A DNA stretch of 64,000 nt from Candidatus Saccharimonadota bacterium. GTDB lineage: Bacteria > Patescibacteriota > Saccharimonadia > Saccharimonadales > Saccharimonadaceae. A model generated the notes under the pieces. The model was not told the DNA's origin, searched no databases, and was given only the letters and a program-made list of their open reading frames with translations. The stretch is taken from positions 1 through 64,000 of the forward strand of contig JAFWJH010000003.1 in assembly GCA_017511645.1 (NCBI GenBank). The letters run 5' to 3'. Below are positions 21,989 through 31,067 of the stretch, piece by piece. The translations under genes and the position numbers were made by a program. Each line of letters begins with the position of its first letter. Position 1 is the stretch's first letter.

Positions 21989-22636
21989 ATGGATGAGAGT
22001 TGGAAACCTTTCCTAAAATCAGAGTTCAATAAGCCGTATTTTAGAGAATTGTCGGAGTTTTTACATGCTGAGTATGAGAATAAAACTATTTTTCCACGCA
22101 AGGAATTAGTGTTTTCGGCCTTTACGACTAATCTAGATGAGGTAAAGGTAGTAATACTAGGCCAAGACCCATACCACACACCGGGCGCAGCGGAAGGGCT
22201 GGCTTTTTCGGTGCCACCGCGCCAGCCAATTCCGCCGTCACTGATAAATATTTACAAAGAAATCGATGCGGATATCGGGCATCACGCTAACAAAACTGGC
22301 AGTTTGAGGGATTGGCAAAAACAAGGTGTGCTGCTACTTAATACGGTTTTAACCGTAGAAGCGCACAAGGCCGGGTCGCACCGCGGCAAAGGTTGGGAGA
22401 TTTTTACTACCGAAGTGATTAAATACTTGAATGAAACTCGCCCGCACCTGGTATTTATATTGTGGGGTAGAGATGCGCGTAGTAAAAAGCCGCTTATTGA
22501 TAGTAATAAACACTTAATACTGGAGTCGCCGCACCCGTCACCACTTTCGGCGCATGCTGGGTTTTTCGGCAATCATCATTTTTCTAAAACCAATGAGTTT
22601 TTGAAACAGCATGGTATGGACGAGATTGTATGGTAA
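21989..22636 (+). CDS. ung: Uracil-DNA glycosylase (family 1)
   Basis: Excises uracil from DNA. 215 residues. The water-activating loop GQDPYHTPGAAEGLAFSVP, the LLLNTVLTV strand, the HLVFILWG segment and the Leu-intercalation loop HPSPLSAHAGFFG are complete. Start 21989 (MDESWKPFL) is taken over 21920 because TATAAT at 21977-21982 lies 6 nt before it, predicting a leaderless message. A uracil-repair enzyme beside dCMP deaminase and thymidine salvage genes fits control of dUTP/dTTP balance. Confidence 0.95.
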   Translation: MDESWKPFLKSEFNKPYFRELSEFLHAEYENKTIFPRKELVFSAFTTNLDEVKVVILGQDPYHTPGAAEGLAFSVPPRQPIPPSLINIYKEIDADIGHHANKTGSLRDWQKQGVLLLNTVLTVEAHKAGSHRGKGWEIFTTEVIKYLNETRPHLVFILWGRDARSKKPLIDSNKHLILESPHPSPLSAHAGFFGNHHFSKTNEFLKQHGMDEIVW

Positions 22637-22639
22637 ATA

Positions 22640-23749
22640 TTAGCGCCATGGATTGCTAGGGTCCGGGTCGGTAGGGTCCCACCCGCGTCTGGAGTCGTTT
22701 TCGTCGATTTTAATGGCCGTAGGTTTTACGACTCCCTGCGGAAGTTCGTCTGAGTCATAAATTTTTACTGTGGTGCCGGGCAATATATTATCGTAGATCC
22801 ATTTAGCATCAATCGCGGCTAGCCGAACACACCCAGCGGAAGCACCATTGCCAAGTTTATTATATTCAAGATATTCTAGATTATCCCATGAAGGACTGCC
22901 TTTGGAAAAATATGGAACGGAATGGAAATAATACGGACCGTTAATTCGCACTGCGTAATGCCCCCAAACGTTGCCAACCAGAAATAATGTGTCGTACCTA
23001 TCTGACACCGTAAAAGTACCGAGCGGAGTCACCGAATTTGGTGCGCCGGTAGAGCTAACAAAAGTTTTGGCAATATTTGTATAATTACCATTTTTATCCA
23101 AAGAATAAACAATTACTACATTTTGTTTGCGATTTACTTCGATATAATATGGGTTCTTAGCTACAGACGACACACCGGCAGATTGCGGGGAAGGAATAAT
23201 GCTAAGTCTTATTTCCTTAATAGACTCATTGCCAGATTCGTCCCTCGCGACAATGCGGATATCGTAATCTCCAATTTTTTCTAAATTGTATTCACCTTCT
23301 ATGAAAAACTCGACGTCTTGGAGTGAATTATCGTCAGCCTGGTAATGGCTTAGGATATCTTTTTCTTCGTCTATACGGAAAGTTAAGATATCGTCGCCAT
23401 TAATCGTAGGTGGGGTGGTGTCGACCACAGAATATGGAATATCGATAATTCTTTGAGTGCCGAGTTTACTAGTGATAGTGACAGTTTGATTTTTGTCACC
23501 AATGCTAGAAGTGTCTATCATAGCATTCTCGTCAATAAGCGTGCCGGTTTTTATTTCTTCAAATAATGTAGCTGTGGTATTTTCGGTGTTGACTTCGTAT
23601 TTTGGGTTGTCTATTAAAATATAGTCAATCTTTGCCAAAAATCCCAAAATCAAACCGACAACAACACAGCACACAACAAAAGAAATGCTGATAGCAAAAA
23701 TAATTATTTTACGTTTTTTGTTTTTTGATATTTTGGCTTTTTTACCCAT
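22640..23749 (-). CDS. L,D-transpeptidase with Ig-like domain (secreted, membrane-anchored)
   Basis: 369 residues. A basic N-terminus and one membrane helix (~16-38) anchor it outside the membrane. Residues ~110-185 form an Ig-like fold (TPPTINGDDILTF, RDESGNESIKEIRLSI). The YkuD catalytic domain (~200-345) has HSVPYF with the conserved His and ASAGCVRLA with the catalytic Cys and Arg. It would form 3-3 peptidoglycan cross-links or attach proteins to the wall. Its ATG follows the deaminase stop codon by one base, so the two are co-transcribed. Confidence 0.92.
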   Translation of the reverse strand: MGKKAKISKNKKRKIIIFAISISFVVCCVVVGLILGFLAKIDYILIDNPKYEVNTENTTATLFEEIKTGTLIDENAMIDTSSIGDKNQTVTITSKLGTQRIIDIPYSVVDTTPPTINGDDILTFRIDEEKDILSHYQADDNSLQDVEFFIEGEYNLEKIGDYDIRIVARDESGNESIKEIRLSIIPSPQSAGVSSVAKNPYYIEVNRKQNVVIVYSLDKNGNYTNIAKTFVSSTGAPNSVTPLGTFTVSDRYDTLFLVGNVWGHYAVRINGPYYFHSVPYFSKGSPSWDNLEYLEYNKLGNGASAGCVRLAAIDAKWIYDNILPGTTVKIYDSDELPQGVVKPTAIKIDENDSRRGWDPTDPDPSNPWR

Positions 23750-23750
23750 A

Positions 23751-24299
23751 TTATACCCACTGCGATAATCTAGCGTACTCGGCGGAATCTTTTTCGTAAG
23801 AATCTAGAATATCTTCAATGTAGGTTTTGCCGTTGGTGATGTTTAATGTCTCTACTTCTGGCATGGAGGAGAGCAGACGAATTACAGCTTCGTCGGTCTC
23901 AACATTAGTCATGGATTTTTTGGGGTCGGTAGAGTGTGAATGGACGCGAAGATCTTTGTAAACGAATCTTTTGATGCCAGCCTGCAAGCAATATTTAAGG
24001 CAGTTTTCACAGGTGGCCACACGATTATAAATCGTACAGCCAGTGAGGTCTTGGTGCGCAAACAAAATTGCGTTCATTTCGGAGTGAATAGCAAAATAAT
24101 ATTTCATAGGGCGTTCACTTAAAGTCATTTTAGACTCGTCGGCACCTTGTAGCATACCATTGTAACCCAGCGAAATGACGCGTTTTTTAGGATCGACAAT
24201 TACACAGCCCATTTTAGACGACGGGTCTTTACTTTTTACCGCAACCGTTTCGGCAATTTTCATGAAATATTCATCCCACTCACGTTGTTTTTGATCCAT
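23751..24299 (-). CDS. Deoxycytidylate deaminase
   Basis: Converts dCMP to dUMP for dTTP synthesis. 182 residues. Zinc motifs HSEMNAILFA (His and catalytic Glu) and CENCLKYC are present. HSE replaces the more usual HAE. Upstream TATAAT on this strand (near 24321-24326) is followed by a GGAGG ribosome site and the ATG at 24299, so this gene uses a normal leader. It is co-transcribed with the L,D-transpeptidase and belongs with tdk, tmk and ung as a pyrimidine deoxynucleotide set. Confidence 0.9.
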   Translation of the reverse strand: MDQKQREWDEYFMKIAETVAVKSKDPSSKMGCVIVDPKKRVISLGYNGMLQGADESKMTLSERPMKYYFAIHSEMNAILFAHQDLTGCTIYNRVATCENCLKYCLQAGIKRFVYKDLRVHSHSTDPKKSMTNVETDEAVIRLLSSMPEVETLNITNGKTYIEDILDSYEKDSAEYARLSQWV

Positions 24300-24346
24300 A
24301 AGTCCTCCAATTTACCCCTATTATAGCATGATTTTTTATAGGGGGG

Positions 24347-24376
24347 TTGAAATATTTTCCGATTTATGACTATAAT
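24347..24376 (+). promoter_or_regulatory. Promoter of the cutinase-vWA gene
   Basis: TTGAAA (24347-24352) and TATAAT (24371-24376) are separated by 18 bp. A leader of about 21 nt carries GGGAG, a ribosome site, before ATG 24404. Confidence 0.7.
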
Positions 24377-24403
24377 CTCGCAAGATTAAAATGGGAGTAA
24401 AAT

Positions 24404-26095
24404 ATGCCGATCAAACTGCGAGAAAAGTCTGGCAAAATAAAAGTAAAATATTTGATATCTGCGGCTATGATGGGTGCAACTTTGGTGCCAAAATTGCAAA
24501 CTCAAGCCGCGAGCTGTCCAGATGTGCGGATAGTGTTTGCGCGTGGGTCGGGTGGGGAACGATGGAATGACCAAAATTACTTAGAGTTTAAAAATACAAT
24601 CGAGAGCAAGCTCGCCATGATAGATCTAAATTACGAATTCGTTGATTTGGACTACCCAGCGGTAAGTGTGGGCGCGGATAATTTGGAAGCGACGATGGGT
24701 GCATTATTTGGCGCGGGGGATACGTATGAGTTTGGCGAGAGCGTTAATACTGGCGTGGAAAATTTGGCAAAAATGGTAAACAGCGACTGGTGCAAAAATA
24801 CCAAATACGTGCTGGGTGGATACTCGCAAGGCGCAATGGTGGTATCAAAAGCCCTGGGGAGTTTAAACGCGGACCGACTAATCTATGCGGCGACGTTTGG
24901 CGACCCTAAGATTTATTTACCAGAAGGCAAAGGTTTATTACCGGCGGCCTGTCGGGGAGCGAATTTATCAGACTATCGGATGTATGTGCCAGATTGTCAG
25001 GCTTACAAAGGATTGCTTGGTGCGTATGTGCCATACGAGCCAGAGGCCTTAACTGGTAAAGTTGGGACGTGGTGTAACAAGCGCGATATTTTTTGTAGTT
25101 CGCATCTAAGTGTAAGTGACCATGTGGGGTATGTGTCGGACGCATTATACGAAGACGCCTCGCGAGTGATTTTTGATAAAATTACCAAACATTTTGGTAT
25201 AGAAAATCATATTTCGTCGCCACACGATACGGCGATTTTGATAGATTCGACTGGCTCGATGTCTAGCATGATTTCAAAATACAAAGCCGAGGCGCTGAGG
25301 CTCGCGAAAGAAACTCTTGATTCTGGCGGACGGGTAGCACTATATGATTACCGCGATCTTGGCGACCCATACCAGCCGGTAGAACATTGTAATTTTGACA
25401 CTTGCACACTAGAAATCTTTCAAAGCGAACTGGCCTCGATTCGAGCGGACGGTGGTGGCGACACGCCAGAGTCTCTACTGTCGGCGTCATTTCATACGAT
25501 GAAAAATCTGAAGTGGAAATATGGCTCGACAAAATCTCTCGTAGTGCTGACGGATGCCAACTTTTTGTCGCCAGACCGCGACGGGATGACTTTTGACAGA
25601 GTAGTGGCTCTAAGTAAGACGATTGACCCGGTGAATTTTTATATTATTACAACTTCTAGCTATGGCAAATATTATAATGATTTGGCCGAGCAGACCGGCG
25701 GCAAGGTGGTAACGAATATTGATGAATTGAGTTTGTTGACAGACTACATTATTGAACGATATGATAGTTTGCCGCGCGTAGAAGAAACTGCTGATATTGC
25801 GGCGCGACCCACCCTAGAAATTAATGAAATTGAGCGAGATGGCAGTAGTGCGAAAATTAAGTTTACCACTAACGGCGCGCGGACTTTGGTGATTTTAAAT
25901 GACAAGATTTTGGGCATTACGGAGGACACAGAGATTACAATTAGCGGGCTAAGTGGTGATAATGAATTAATGCTAGTGCCGCTCGGAGATGATATTCGTG
26001 GGGAAGGAGTGAAGATAGAGCTGGGTGGGTATGGCAATAGTAGTAGCGATACTGAGCCGATTATTCCCAAGGCACCGAATACTGGAAGGCACTAA
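24404..26095 (+). CDS. Secreted cutinase-like / von Willebrand factor A fusion protein
   Basis: 563 residues. Signal peptide ~1-36 (basic start, hydrophobic core, cleavage near QTQAAS). Residues ~37-245 are a cutinase-family hydrolase: VRIVFARGSGG, nucleophile GGYSQGAMVV, then CNKRDIFC and a His in SVSDHVGY for a Ser-Asp-His triad. Residues ~258-445 are a vWA domain with MIDAS DSTGSMSS, GGGDTPES and LTDANF. A beta-sandwich (~455-545) follows. The C-terminus ends PKAPNTGRH: an LPXTG-like motif with no membrane helix or basic tail behind it. Cutinases of this kind are typical of Actinobacteria, the hosts of known Saccharibacteria, so transfer from a host and action on host lipids are plausible inferences. 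Confidence 0.88.
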   Translation: MPIKLREKSGKIKVKYLISAAMMGATLVPKLQTQAASCPDVRIVFARGSGGERWNDQNYLEFKNTIESKLAMIDLNYEFVDLDYPAVSVGADNLEATMGALFGAGDTYEFGESVNTGVENLAKMVNSDWCKNTKYVLGGYSQGAMVVSKALGSLNADRLIYAATFGDPKIYLPEGKGLLPAACRGANLSDYRMYVPDCQAYKGLLGAYVPYEPEALTGKVGTWCNKRDIFCSSHLSVSDHVGYVSDALYEDASRVIFDKITKHFGIENHISSPHDTAILIDSTGSMSSMISKYKAEALRLAKETLDSGGRVALYDYRDLGDPYQPVEHCNFDTCTLEIFQSELASIRADGGGDTPESLLSASFHTMKNLKWKYGSTKSLVVLTDANFLSPDRDGMTFDRVVALSKTIDPVNFYIITTSSYGKYYNDLAEQTGGKVVTNIDELSLLTDYIIERYDSLPRVEETADIAARPTLEINEIERDGSSAKIKFTTNGARTLVILNDKILGITEDTEITISGLSGDNELMLVPLGDDIRGEGVKIELGGYGNSSSDTEPIIPKAPNTGRH

Positions 26096-26295
26096 TTAGA
26101 GCTGAGGTGATAGTGGTCGCCATAGTCGCATTTGTAGACGGAGAGGGGGCCGGAATTATGGTCATACTCGGCGACTTTGGCGGCGAGCTCGGCTTCTTCG
26201 CGAGTGTGATAGATAATCTTATGATTATCGCCTACCCAGCAGCGCTCGGGCTCGTAGATCTGATTAGGGTTTAAGTGTTTGTTTCGGTTGGCCAT
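26092..26295 (-). CDS. Small hydrophilic protein of unknown function
   Basis: 67 residues beginning MANRNKHLNPNQIYEPERC and containing HTREEAELAAKVAEYDH and CDYGDHYHLSS. Rich in His, Tyr and Asn, with two Cys. No signal peptide or membrane segment. The start at 26295 is preferred to one at 26358 because a TACAAT -10 box (26303-26308 on this strand) lies 7 nt before it. The last 4 bp overlap the end of the convergent cutinase-vWA gene. Function unknown. Confidence 0.65.
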   Translation of the reverse strand: MANRNKHLNPNQIYEPERCWVGDNHKIIYHTREEAELAAKVAEYDHNSGPLSVYKCDYGDHYHLSSN

Positions 26296-26399
26296 ATTTT
26301 TTATTGTAGCACAGATTGAGTGAAATGTCAAGTTTAACAGGGGTGGATGTAGTTTCAAAACTCGTATTTTTCTCAGCGGTTAAAATGCGCGCCAAGATA

Positions 26400-26467
26400 A
26401 TTTTTACAACACCCGGCGGCTCTCAAACTGGTACTGTCCAGTTTTCGAGCCGTGGAGTTGTAAAAAA
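26400..26467. repeat. Long interrupted palindrome in an intergenic region
   Basis: TTTTTACAAC (26401-26410) pairs with GTTGTAAAAA (26457-26466). Inside, CGGCTC pairs with GAGCCG and AAACTGG with CCAGTTT, giving about 23 paired positions around a short loop. A-run and T-run flanks on either side would also suit a bidirectional terminator between the small gene at 26295 and the surface protein gene at 26550. The rest of 26296-26549 shows no gene. Confidence 0.55.
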
Positions 26468-26549
26468 TATATGGGCGATTTCAAAATGCTTCAAAAAATA
26501 GAGTTTTGAAGTTTGGGAAACCTATGTGACGGCCACCCGCTGGATGATA

Positions 26550-28190
26550 CTACTCTGCTACGCAACGAATAGAAAAGCCCTCGCCCTTGCTGTAGCTAGC
26601 AGCCGGTGAGACATTACTCGGTAAGAAGCCCAGGCCATAAGCACTACCGGTATTATTGACGGCGTTAGACCAATAGTAACCATTGTTCTCTCCATAAAAT
26701 ATACCTTTCCACACGTCTCCAGCTCGTACAAAGTAAAGAGGATTAGCCAACATTTCGGTGTATCCTACCGATGCGGTCCCGGCATAGCCAGCAGTGTTTT
26801 GATCATCTTTAGTAATGCTGTAAGCATAGAGCAGTTTAGAAAACTCATAGCCGCCAGCCATAGAAGCAGCATTAGGCAATCTCCAACCTTTCGGACAAAT
26901 AGAGTTAGCTGCTATAGTGTTATTAGTGGAATAACTAGATGAATTATTAGATGCTATAGCTGCAGTCCAGTTATAGTAATTACCTGTATAGCCATGTCCA
27001 TCCATTGCACCATTTGGTGTTACTAGGCCATTATCATAGGAATATGGGTTATTATTATCATTTTGCCAAGTAGTAGAGCTTAGACTACCTTCTGGAATAG
27101 TGGCTCTTTCTGGTACCCAAGTAATCACTTCATTTACCCCACTACAATCAGCGGAAGTAGTAGTTCCTGGATCACTTGAGTTAGTACAGGTGTATCCATT
27201 AGCTGTATCGTAGCCATAACTACCATAGAGCTTAAGATTAGTGTTCTCTGAGGTTAGTTTTACTGCATTAGTGGGAGTTGTTTCTAGGCCTAGGTCTAGG
27301 TTTTCTGTCATCCAACATTGGCCGTTTCTATTATCCGAAGCGTCATTTTGTAGTTTAGCAACCCAGTAAAGTTTATTATCTCTAGTATCAACCAACTCTA
27401 ACTCTGATGCTGTCCCAAAGACATAAGTGGCGTTACAGATAGCCGTGGTCATATCCTGCATAGTGTAGTATTCTCCGCTCTCACCAGTAAGTGGATCGGT
27501 AGCTTGGATTTTTTGTTTGCCAGCATTTTTGAAGGCTTCAGCTAGAGTAATAGGTTGAGTTGATGTGGATGGATGAAGCATCACGTATTTTACTCTGCCG
27601 GTATAAGTACCTGCCGTTTGGGTACCACTAATATAGGCATCATAGGTAACAGAAACGTGTGAGCCAATAGATTTATCTACAGTGCCAGATTCTTTTCTAA
27701 CTACTTCAGTCCAGTTGGTAGGAACAAGATTAAAATGATTATTATAGTTAGAGTTAATAGTAAGACCACTTTCTGTGGTGCTTAGCTTCATGGACCAGGA
27801 AGACGTTGTGGTGTCTATGTTATTTGGGTCGTAAACTCCGGTAGGGATATTGTCATTATTGTTGCCTACGAGATTAGTATTGCCTTCGGTATCATCACTG
27901 ACCCCTCTAGCGTATATGATATAACCACCTACGTCATTACAATACATAGTGAAGTTAGTAGGCGCTTCTCCGAGATTAGGATAATACTGATTATTAACAA
28001 CTGATTGAGTATGGGTAGTAGAAGATCCGCCGTCTATAGTACAAGAAACTGGGAGGTTTAATGTGACGCTATCCGTACCGGCATTATCGGCAGAGGCAGG
28101 TGTGCTGAGATAAGATGTGAGGCTCACGACAAAGCCTAATATTAGTAACATAACACTATACAGATATACTTTGATTAGTTTGTGGCTCAT
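26550..28190 (-). CDS. Large secreted surface protein, paralogue A, C-lectin-like C-terminus
   Basis: 546 residues. N-terminal signal/membrane segment (~8-30: SVMLLILGFVVSLTSYL, then PASA). Residues ~40-215 are a beta-rich Thr/Asn/Ser domain with two Cys (LPVSCTIDGGSS, TMYCND). Residues ~280-546 carry WMTENLDLGL, ICPKGWRLP and YYWSNAV, and end FSIRCVAE, the pattern of Fibrobacter-major-paralogous / FGE-type C-lectin-fold domains. No sortase motif. It is paralogous to the protein at 59814-61385 over the whole length and shares the same leader RNA. Start 28190 is set by GAGG in GTGAGGTAAAGCC. Adhesion or host recognition is likely but inferred. Confidence 0.85.
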   Translation of the reverse strand: MSHKLIKVYLYSVMLLILGFVVSLTSYLSTPASADNAGTDSVTLNLPVSCTIDGGSSTTHTQSVVNNQYYPNLGEAPTNFTMYCNDVGGYIIYARGVSDDTEGNTNLVGNNNDNIPTGVYDPNNIDTTTSSWSMKLSTTESGLTINSNYNNHFNLVPTNWTEVVRKESGTVDKSIGSHVSVTYDAYISGTQTAGTYTGRVKYVMLHPSTSTQPITLAEAFKNAGKQKIQATDPLTGESGEYYTMQDMTTAICNATYVFGTASELELVDTRDNKLYWVAKLQNDASDNRNGQCWMTENLDLGLETTPTNAVKLTSENTNLKLYGSYGYDTANGYTCTNSSDPGTTTSADCSGVNEVITWVPERATIPEGSLSSTTWQNDNNNPYSYDNGLVTPNGAMDGHGYTGNYYNWTAAIASNNSSSYSTNNTIAANSICPKGWRLPNAASMAGGYEFSKLLYAYSITKDDQNTAGYAGTASVGYTEMLANPLYFVRAGDVWKGIFYGENNGYYWSNAVNNTGSAYGLGFLPSNVSPAASYSKGEGFSIRCVAE

Positions 28191-28193
28191 GGC

Positions 28194-28394
28194 TTTACCT
28201 CACTTAGATTATTAAGCTCTTGTGGTGCCACCTTTATAACGGGAATTAACAAAAATGGCACCGCAAGGGGTGCAACATCTAGTCAATCACGCTAGGTAGC
28301 GTTGAAAGCTGGATACCTTACGGTGCCAATATTACTTTTCAACGCTACGACGTGATATAAAAACCACTAGCGTACAGATTAACTAAATGTTGCA
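28194..28394 (-). promoter_or_regulatory. Structured leader RNA, copy A (with the copy at 59614-59813)
   Basis: Untranslated leader of the 26550-28190 gene. TACAAT on this strand (28400-28405) is the -10 box, 6 nt before the outer helix. The outer helix pairs 28377-28394 with 28271-28288 (18 continuous pairs, two G-U). A second helix pairs 28335-28347 with 28297-28308. GGCACCGTAAGG (28316-28327) is complementary over 12 positions to CCTTGCGGTGCC (28257-28268), which itself forms a hairpin with GCACC followed by ATTTTTG. A third GGCACC lies at 28234-28239. Copy B has different helix sequences but the same pairings. The rest of the gap 28406-28497 shows nothing I can name. Confidence 0.8.
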
Positions 28395-28497
28395 CTTAAA
28401 TTGTAACACGTGAAATACTCAGACGGTAGACTTGATTTTTGCTGAAAATGTATCATAACAGCATTATGTTAGTGGTTGCGTATCTGTAAAATCGTGG

Positions 28498-28503
28498 TAT
28501 AAT
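28498..28503 (+). promoter_or_regulatory. -10 box of typA (leaderless, TGGTATAAT)
   Basis: TATAAT in extended context CGTGG lies 7 nt before the typA ATG at 28511, leaving no space for a ribosome binding site. Confidence 0.6.
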
Positions 28504-28510
28504 AGCATTT

Positions 28511-30328
28511 ATGACTTTGAATAAAGACTTAATTCGTAATGTGGCGATTATCGCACACGTAGACCATGGCAAGACCACCCTCGTGGACGGCCTACTTAAG
28601 CAGTCTCATACTTTTCGCGAAAATCAGGCCGAGATGCAACAAACCCTAATCATGGATAACATGGATCAAGAGCACGAGCGGGGAATTACGATTACCGCCA
28701 AGCAAACTTGTGTGTATTATGATGGCTATAAGATTAATATTATCGACACGCCGGGGCACGCGGACTTTTCGGGCGAGGTCGAGCGCACACTAAATATGGC
28801 AGATGGGGTGTTTTTAATCGTAGATGCGCAGGAAGGCCCAATGCCGCAGACGAAGTTTGTCTTACAAAAGGCCTTAGAGCTAAACCTTAAACCAGTGGTG
28901 ATAATTAATAAAATTGACAAGCCAGCCGCGCGGATAGACGAAGTAAAAGACGAAATTGAGAGCCTGTTCTTAGAGCTTGCCACCGACGAGTCGCAGCTGT
29001 TTTACCCGATATATTATGCGGTAGCGCGCGAAGGCCGGGCCGGCAAGACGACTGAGCTAGATGATGATTTACATGTAATTTTTGAATCTATCATCAACGA
29101 CATCCCAGCACCAAATGTAGATAGCGACAACGAAAACGCGCAGCTGCTAGTGGCGGCGCTTGCGGCAGATAATTACTTAGGCAAATATTGTATCGGCAAA
29201 GTTTTTCGTGGACATCTGAAAAAGGGTCAAAATGTAAAGATTTTACAAAATGACCAGGTTAAAAACGCAAAGATTGATAGGATTTTCTCTTATCGTGGAC
29301 TAGCGAAAGAAGAAACCGACAAAGCAATTGCTGGCGATATCGTAGCAATTACTGGCGTGGCGGAGGCAAATATTGGCGATACTATTGCCACCGGCGACAA
29401 CCCAGAAGCTTTGCCGACGATTGAGCTCGAAGCACCGACGCTTTCTATCTATATCGGACCAAATACCTCACCGCTCAAAGGGCGTGAAGGCGAATTTACG
29501 ACTTCACGGCAAATTGCCGAAAGATTAGAAAAAGAGCTTGAAACTAACATCGCACTCAAAATCAAACCAGACGGACTAGGATACAAAGTGTCGGGGCGGG
29601 GCGAATTGCACCTCTCAGTACTTATCGAAACTATGCGGCGCGAAGGCTACGAGCTAGAAGCGGGGCGACCAGAGGTAGTTTATAAGGAAATCGACGGCGT
29701 AAAATGTGAACCAATGGAAGACCTCACCGTAGAGGTAGCGCCAGAGTTTGTGGGCGCGGTAAGTCAGGAACTCGGTGTACGCAAAGCGGAGCTAGTTTCG
29801 CAAGAAATTACAACTTCTGGCTCGACAAGGTTTGTTTACAAGATTTCTACCGCAGCATTAATTGGCTTGCGAAATAATCTACTTACCGCAACCAAAGGCA
29901 CAGTAATAATGTCTAGCATCCCAAGTGGCTACAAACCGGCAGATTCTAAATATAAGCCGGAGCGAAACGGAGCACTAGTGTCGTTTGAGACCGGTGTATC
30001 TACGGCTTATGCGCTAGACGCAGCGCAAGCACGCGGAGTATTATACATTCCGCCGCAGGTGCCGGTGTATCAGGGAATGATTGTGGGGCTTTCAAACAAA
30101 AAGGATGATTTAGATATTAACGTTTGCCGTGAAAAACAGCTCACCAATATGCGAACGCACGCTTCGGATGGAGCGATACAGTTAACGCCCTATACACAAT
30201 TGTCACTTGAGCAATGTCTTGATTTCTTGCTTGATGATGAACTCCTAGAAGTTACGCCACAGTCGCTACGCCTACGCAAGCGGCAGCTTGACCCAGTGAA
30301 GAGGAAAAGAGAAAATCGTGCTAATTGA
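28511..30328 (+). CDS. typA: Ribosome-associated GTPase TypA/BipA
   Basis: Translational GTPase that assists ribosome assembly and stress adaptation. 605 residues, normal length. G1 [10 protein letters not shown]2 RGITI, G3 [12 protein letters not shown]4 NKIDKPAAR are visible. Domains III and V follow, and the C-terminal domain carries GMIVG and LRLRKRQLD. Upstream TGGTATAAT lies 7 nt before the ATG, so even this housekeeping gene appears leaderless. It overlaps tatD by 11 bp. Confidence 0.97.
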   Translation: MTLNKDLIRNVAIIAHVDHGKTTLVDGLLKQSHTFRENQAEMQQTLIMDNMDQEHERGITITAKQTCVYYDGYKINIIDTPGHADFSGEVERTLNMADGVFLIVDAQEGPMPQTKFVLQKALELNLKPVVIINKIDKPAARIDEVKDEIESLFLELATDESQLFYPIYYAVAREGRAGKTTELDDDLHVIFESIINDIPAPNVDSDNENAQLLVAALAADNYLGKYCIGKVFRGHLKKGQNVKILQNDQVKNAKIDRIFSYRGLAKEETDKAIAGDIVAITGVAEANIGDTIATGDNPEALPTIELEAPTLSIYIGPNTSPLKGREGEFTTSRQIAERLEKELETNIALKIKPDGLGYKVSGRGELHLSVLIETMRREGYELEAGRPEVVYKEIDGVKCEPMEDLTVEVAPEFVGAVSQELGVRKAELVSQEITTSGSTRFVYKISTAALIGLRNNLLTATKGTVIMSSIPSGYKPADSKYKPERNGALVSFETGVSTAYALDAAQARGVLYIPPQVPVYQGMIVGLSNKKDDLDINVCREKQLTNMRTHASDGAIQLTPYTQLSLEQCLDFLLDDELLEVTPQSLRLRKRQLDPVKRKRENRAN

Positions 30329-31067
30329 TACACATTGTCATCTACACGATAGAGAGTTCTTCCCGGAAGCGCAAGCCGAAGAGATGTTAAAACGGGCGCA
30401 CGAGAGGCAAGTAGAAAAAATCATTTGTATCGGCACTAGCCACGATGATTCTTTAGCAGCACGTGATTTTGCGGCAAAGCATGATAATGTATATTGGACC
30501 TATGGTATCCATCCTGAATTTGCCCATGGTGATGGGCCGACTGGATGCACCCATGAGCAGGACATATCTGCCAACTACCCTTCGCCCATAGCCATTGGCG
30601 AAGTGGGGCTGGACTATCATTACGAAGGCTATGATCGCAAGGCGCAAATTCGACTGTTTGAAGAGATGCTGCAACTAGCCACAGACCATAATTTACCACT
30701 ATCTTTTCACGTGCGCGAAGCGTTTGATGACTTTTTTCCTGTAGTGGCGAATTTTCCAAAATCACGCGGTGTAGTTCATAGTTTTTCAGACAATAAGAAA
30801 AACTTAAAGCGCATTTTAACTGAAACAGATTTCTATGTAGGTGTCAATGGTATGGCCACATATTCGACCCTACCTACGCCGCCGATTGAGCGTATCCTCT
30901 TAGAAACAGATGCCCCTTTCTTGACTCCAAAACCATTTCGTGGTATAATTAATGAGCCGGCTTATATTCCCGCAATCGCCGAGTGGCTAAGCGAGAAATT
31001 AAGCCTTGACTACAAAATTATAGAGAGGGAGACCACGGAGAATGCAAGAAAACTCTTCGACATTTAA
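30318..31067 (+). CDS. tatD: TatD-family metal-dependent deoxyribonuclease
   Basis: 249 residues. Metal ligands HCHLHD (~5-10), GEVGLDYHYE (~92), SFHVRE (~131), VHSFS (~150) and ETDAPFLTP (~194) follow the family order. A non-family stretch (AHGDGPTGCTHEQD, ~69-82) interrupts the region after GIHPEF and is encoded partly by a palindrome at 30522-30537. The GTG start at 30318 gives [11 protein letters not shown], the family N-terminus, and lies inside typA (11-bp overlap). Its 3' end contains the start of a 49-residue gene. Confidence 0.9.
   Translation: MLIDTHCHLHDREFFPEAQAEEMLKRAHERQVEKIICIGTSHDDSLAARDFAAKHDNVYWTYGIHPEFAHGDGPTGCTHEQDISANYPSPIAIGEVGLDYHYEGYDRKAQIRLFEEMLQLATDHNLPLSFHVREAFDDFFPVVANFPKSRGVVHSFSDNKKNLKRILTETDFYVGVNGMATYSTLPTPPIERILLETDAPFLTPKPFRGIINEPAYIPAIAEWLSEKLSLDYKIIERETTENARKLFDI

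Noticed and set aside
26098-26280. Frameshifted hydrophobic continuation of the cutinase-vWA protein that would supply a sorting helix
   Set aside because: The hydrophobic frame is the antisense of the small gene at 26092-26295, which has its own promoter; a frameshift is not needed to explain it.
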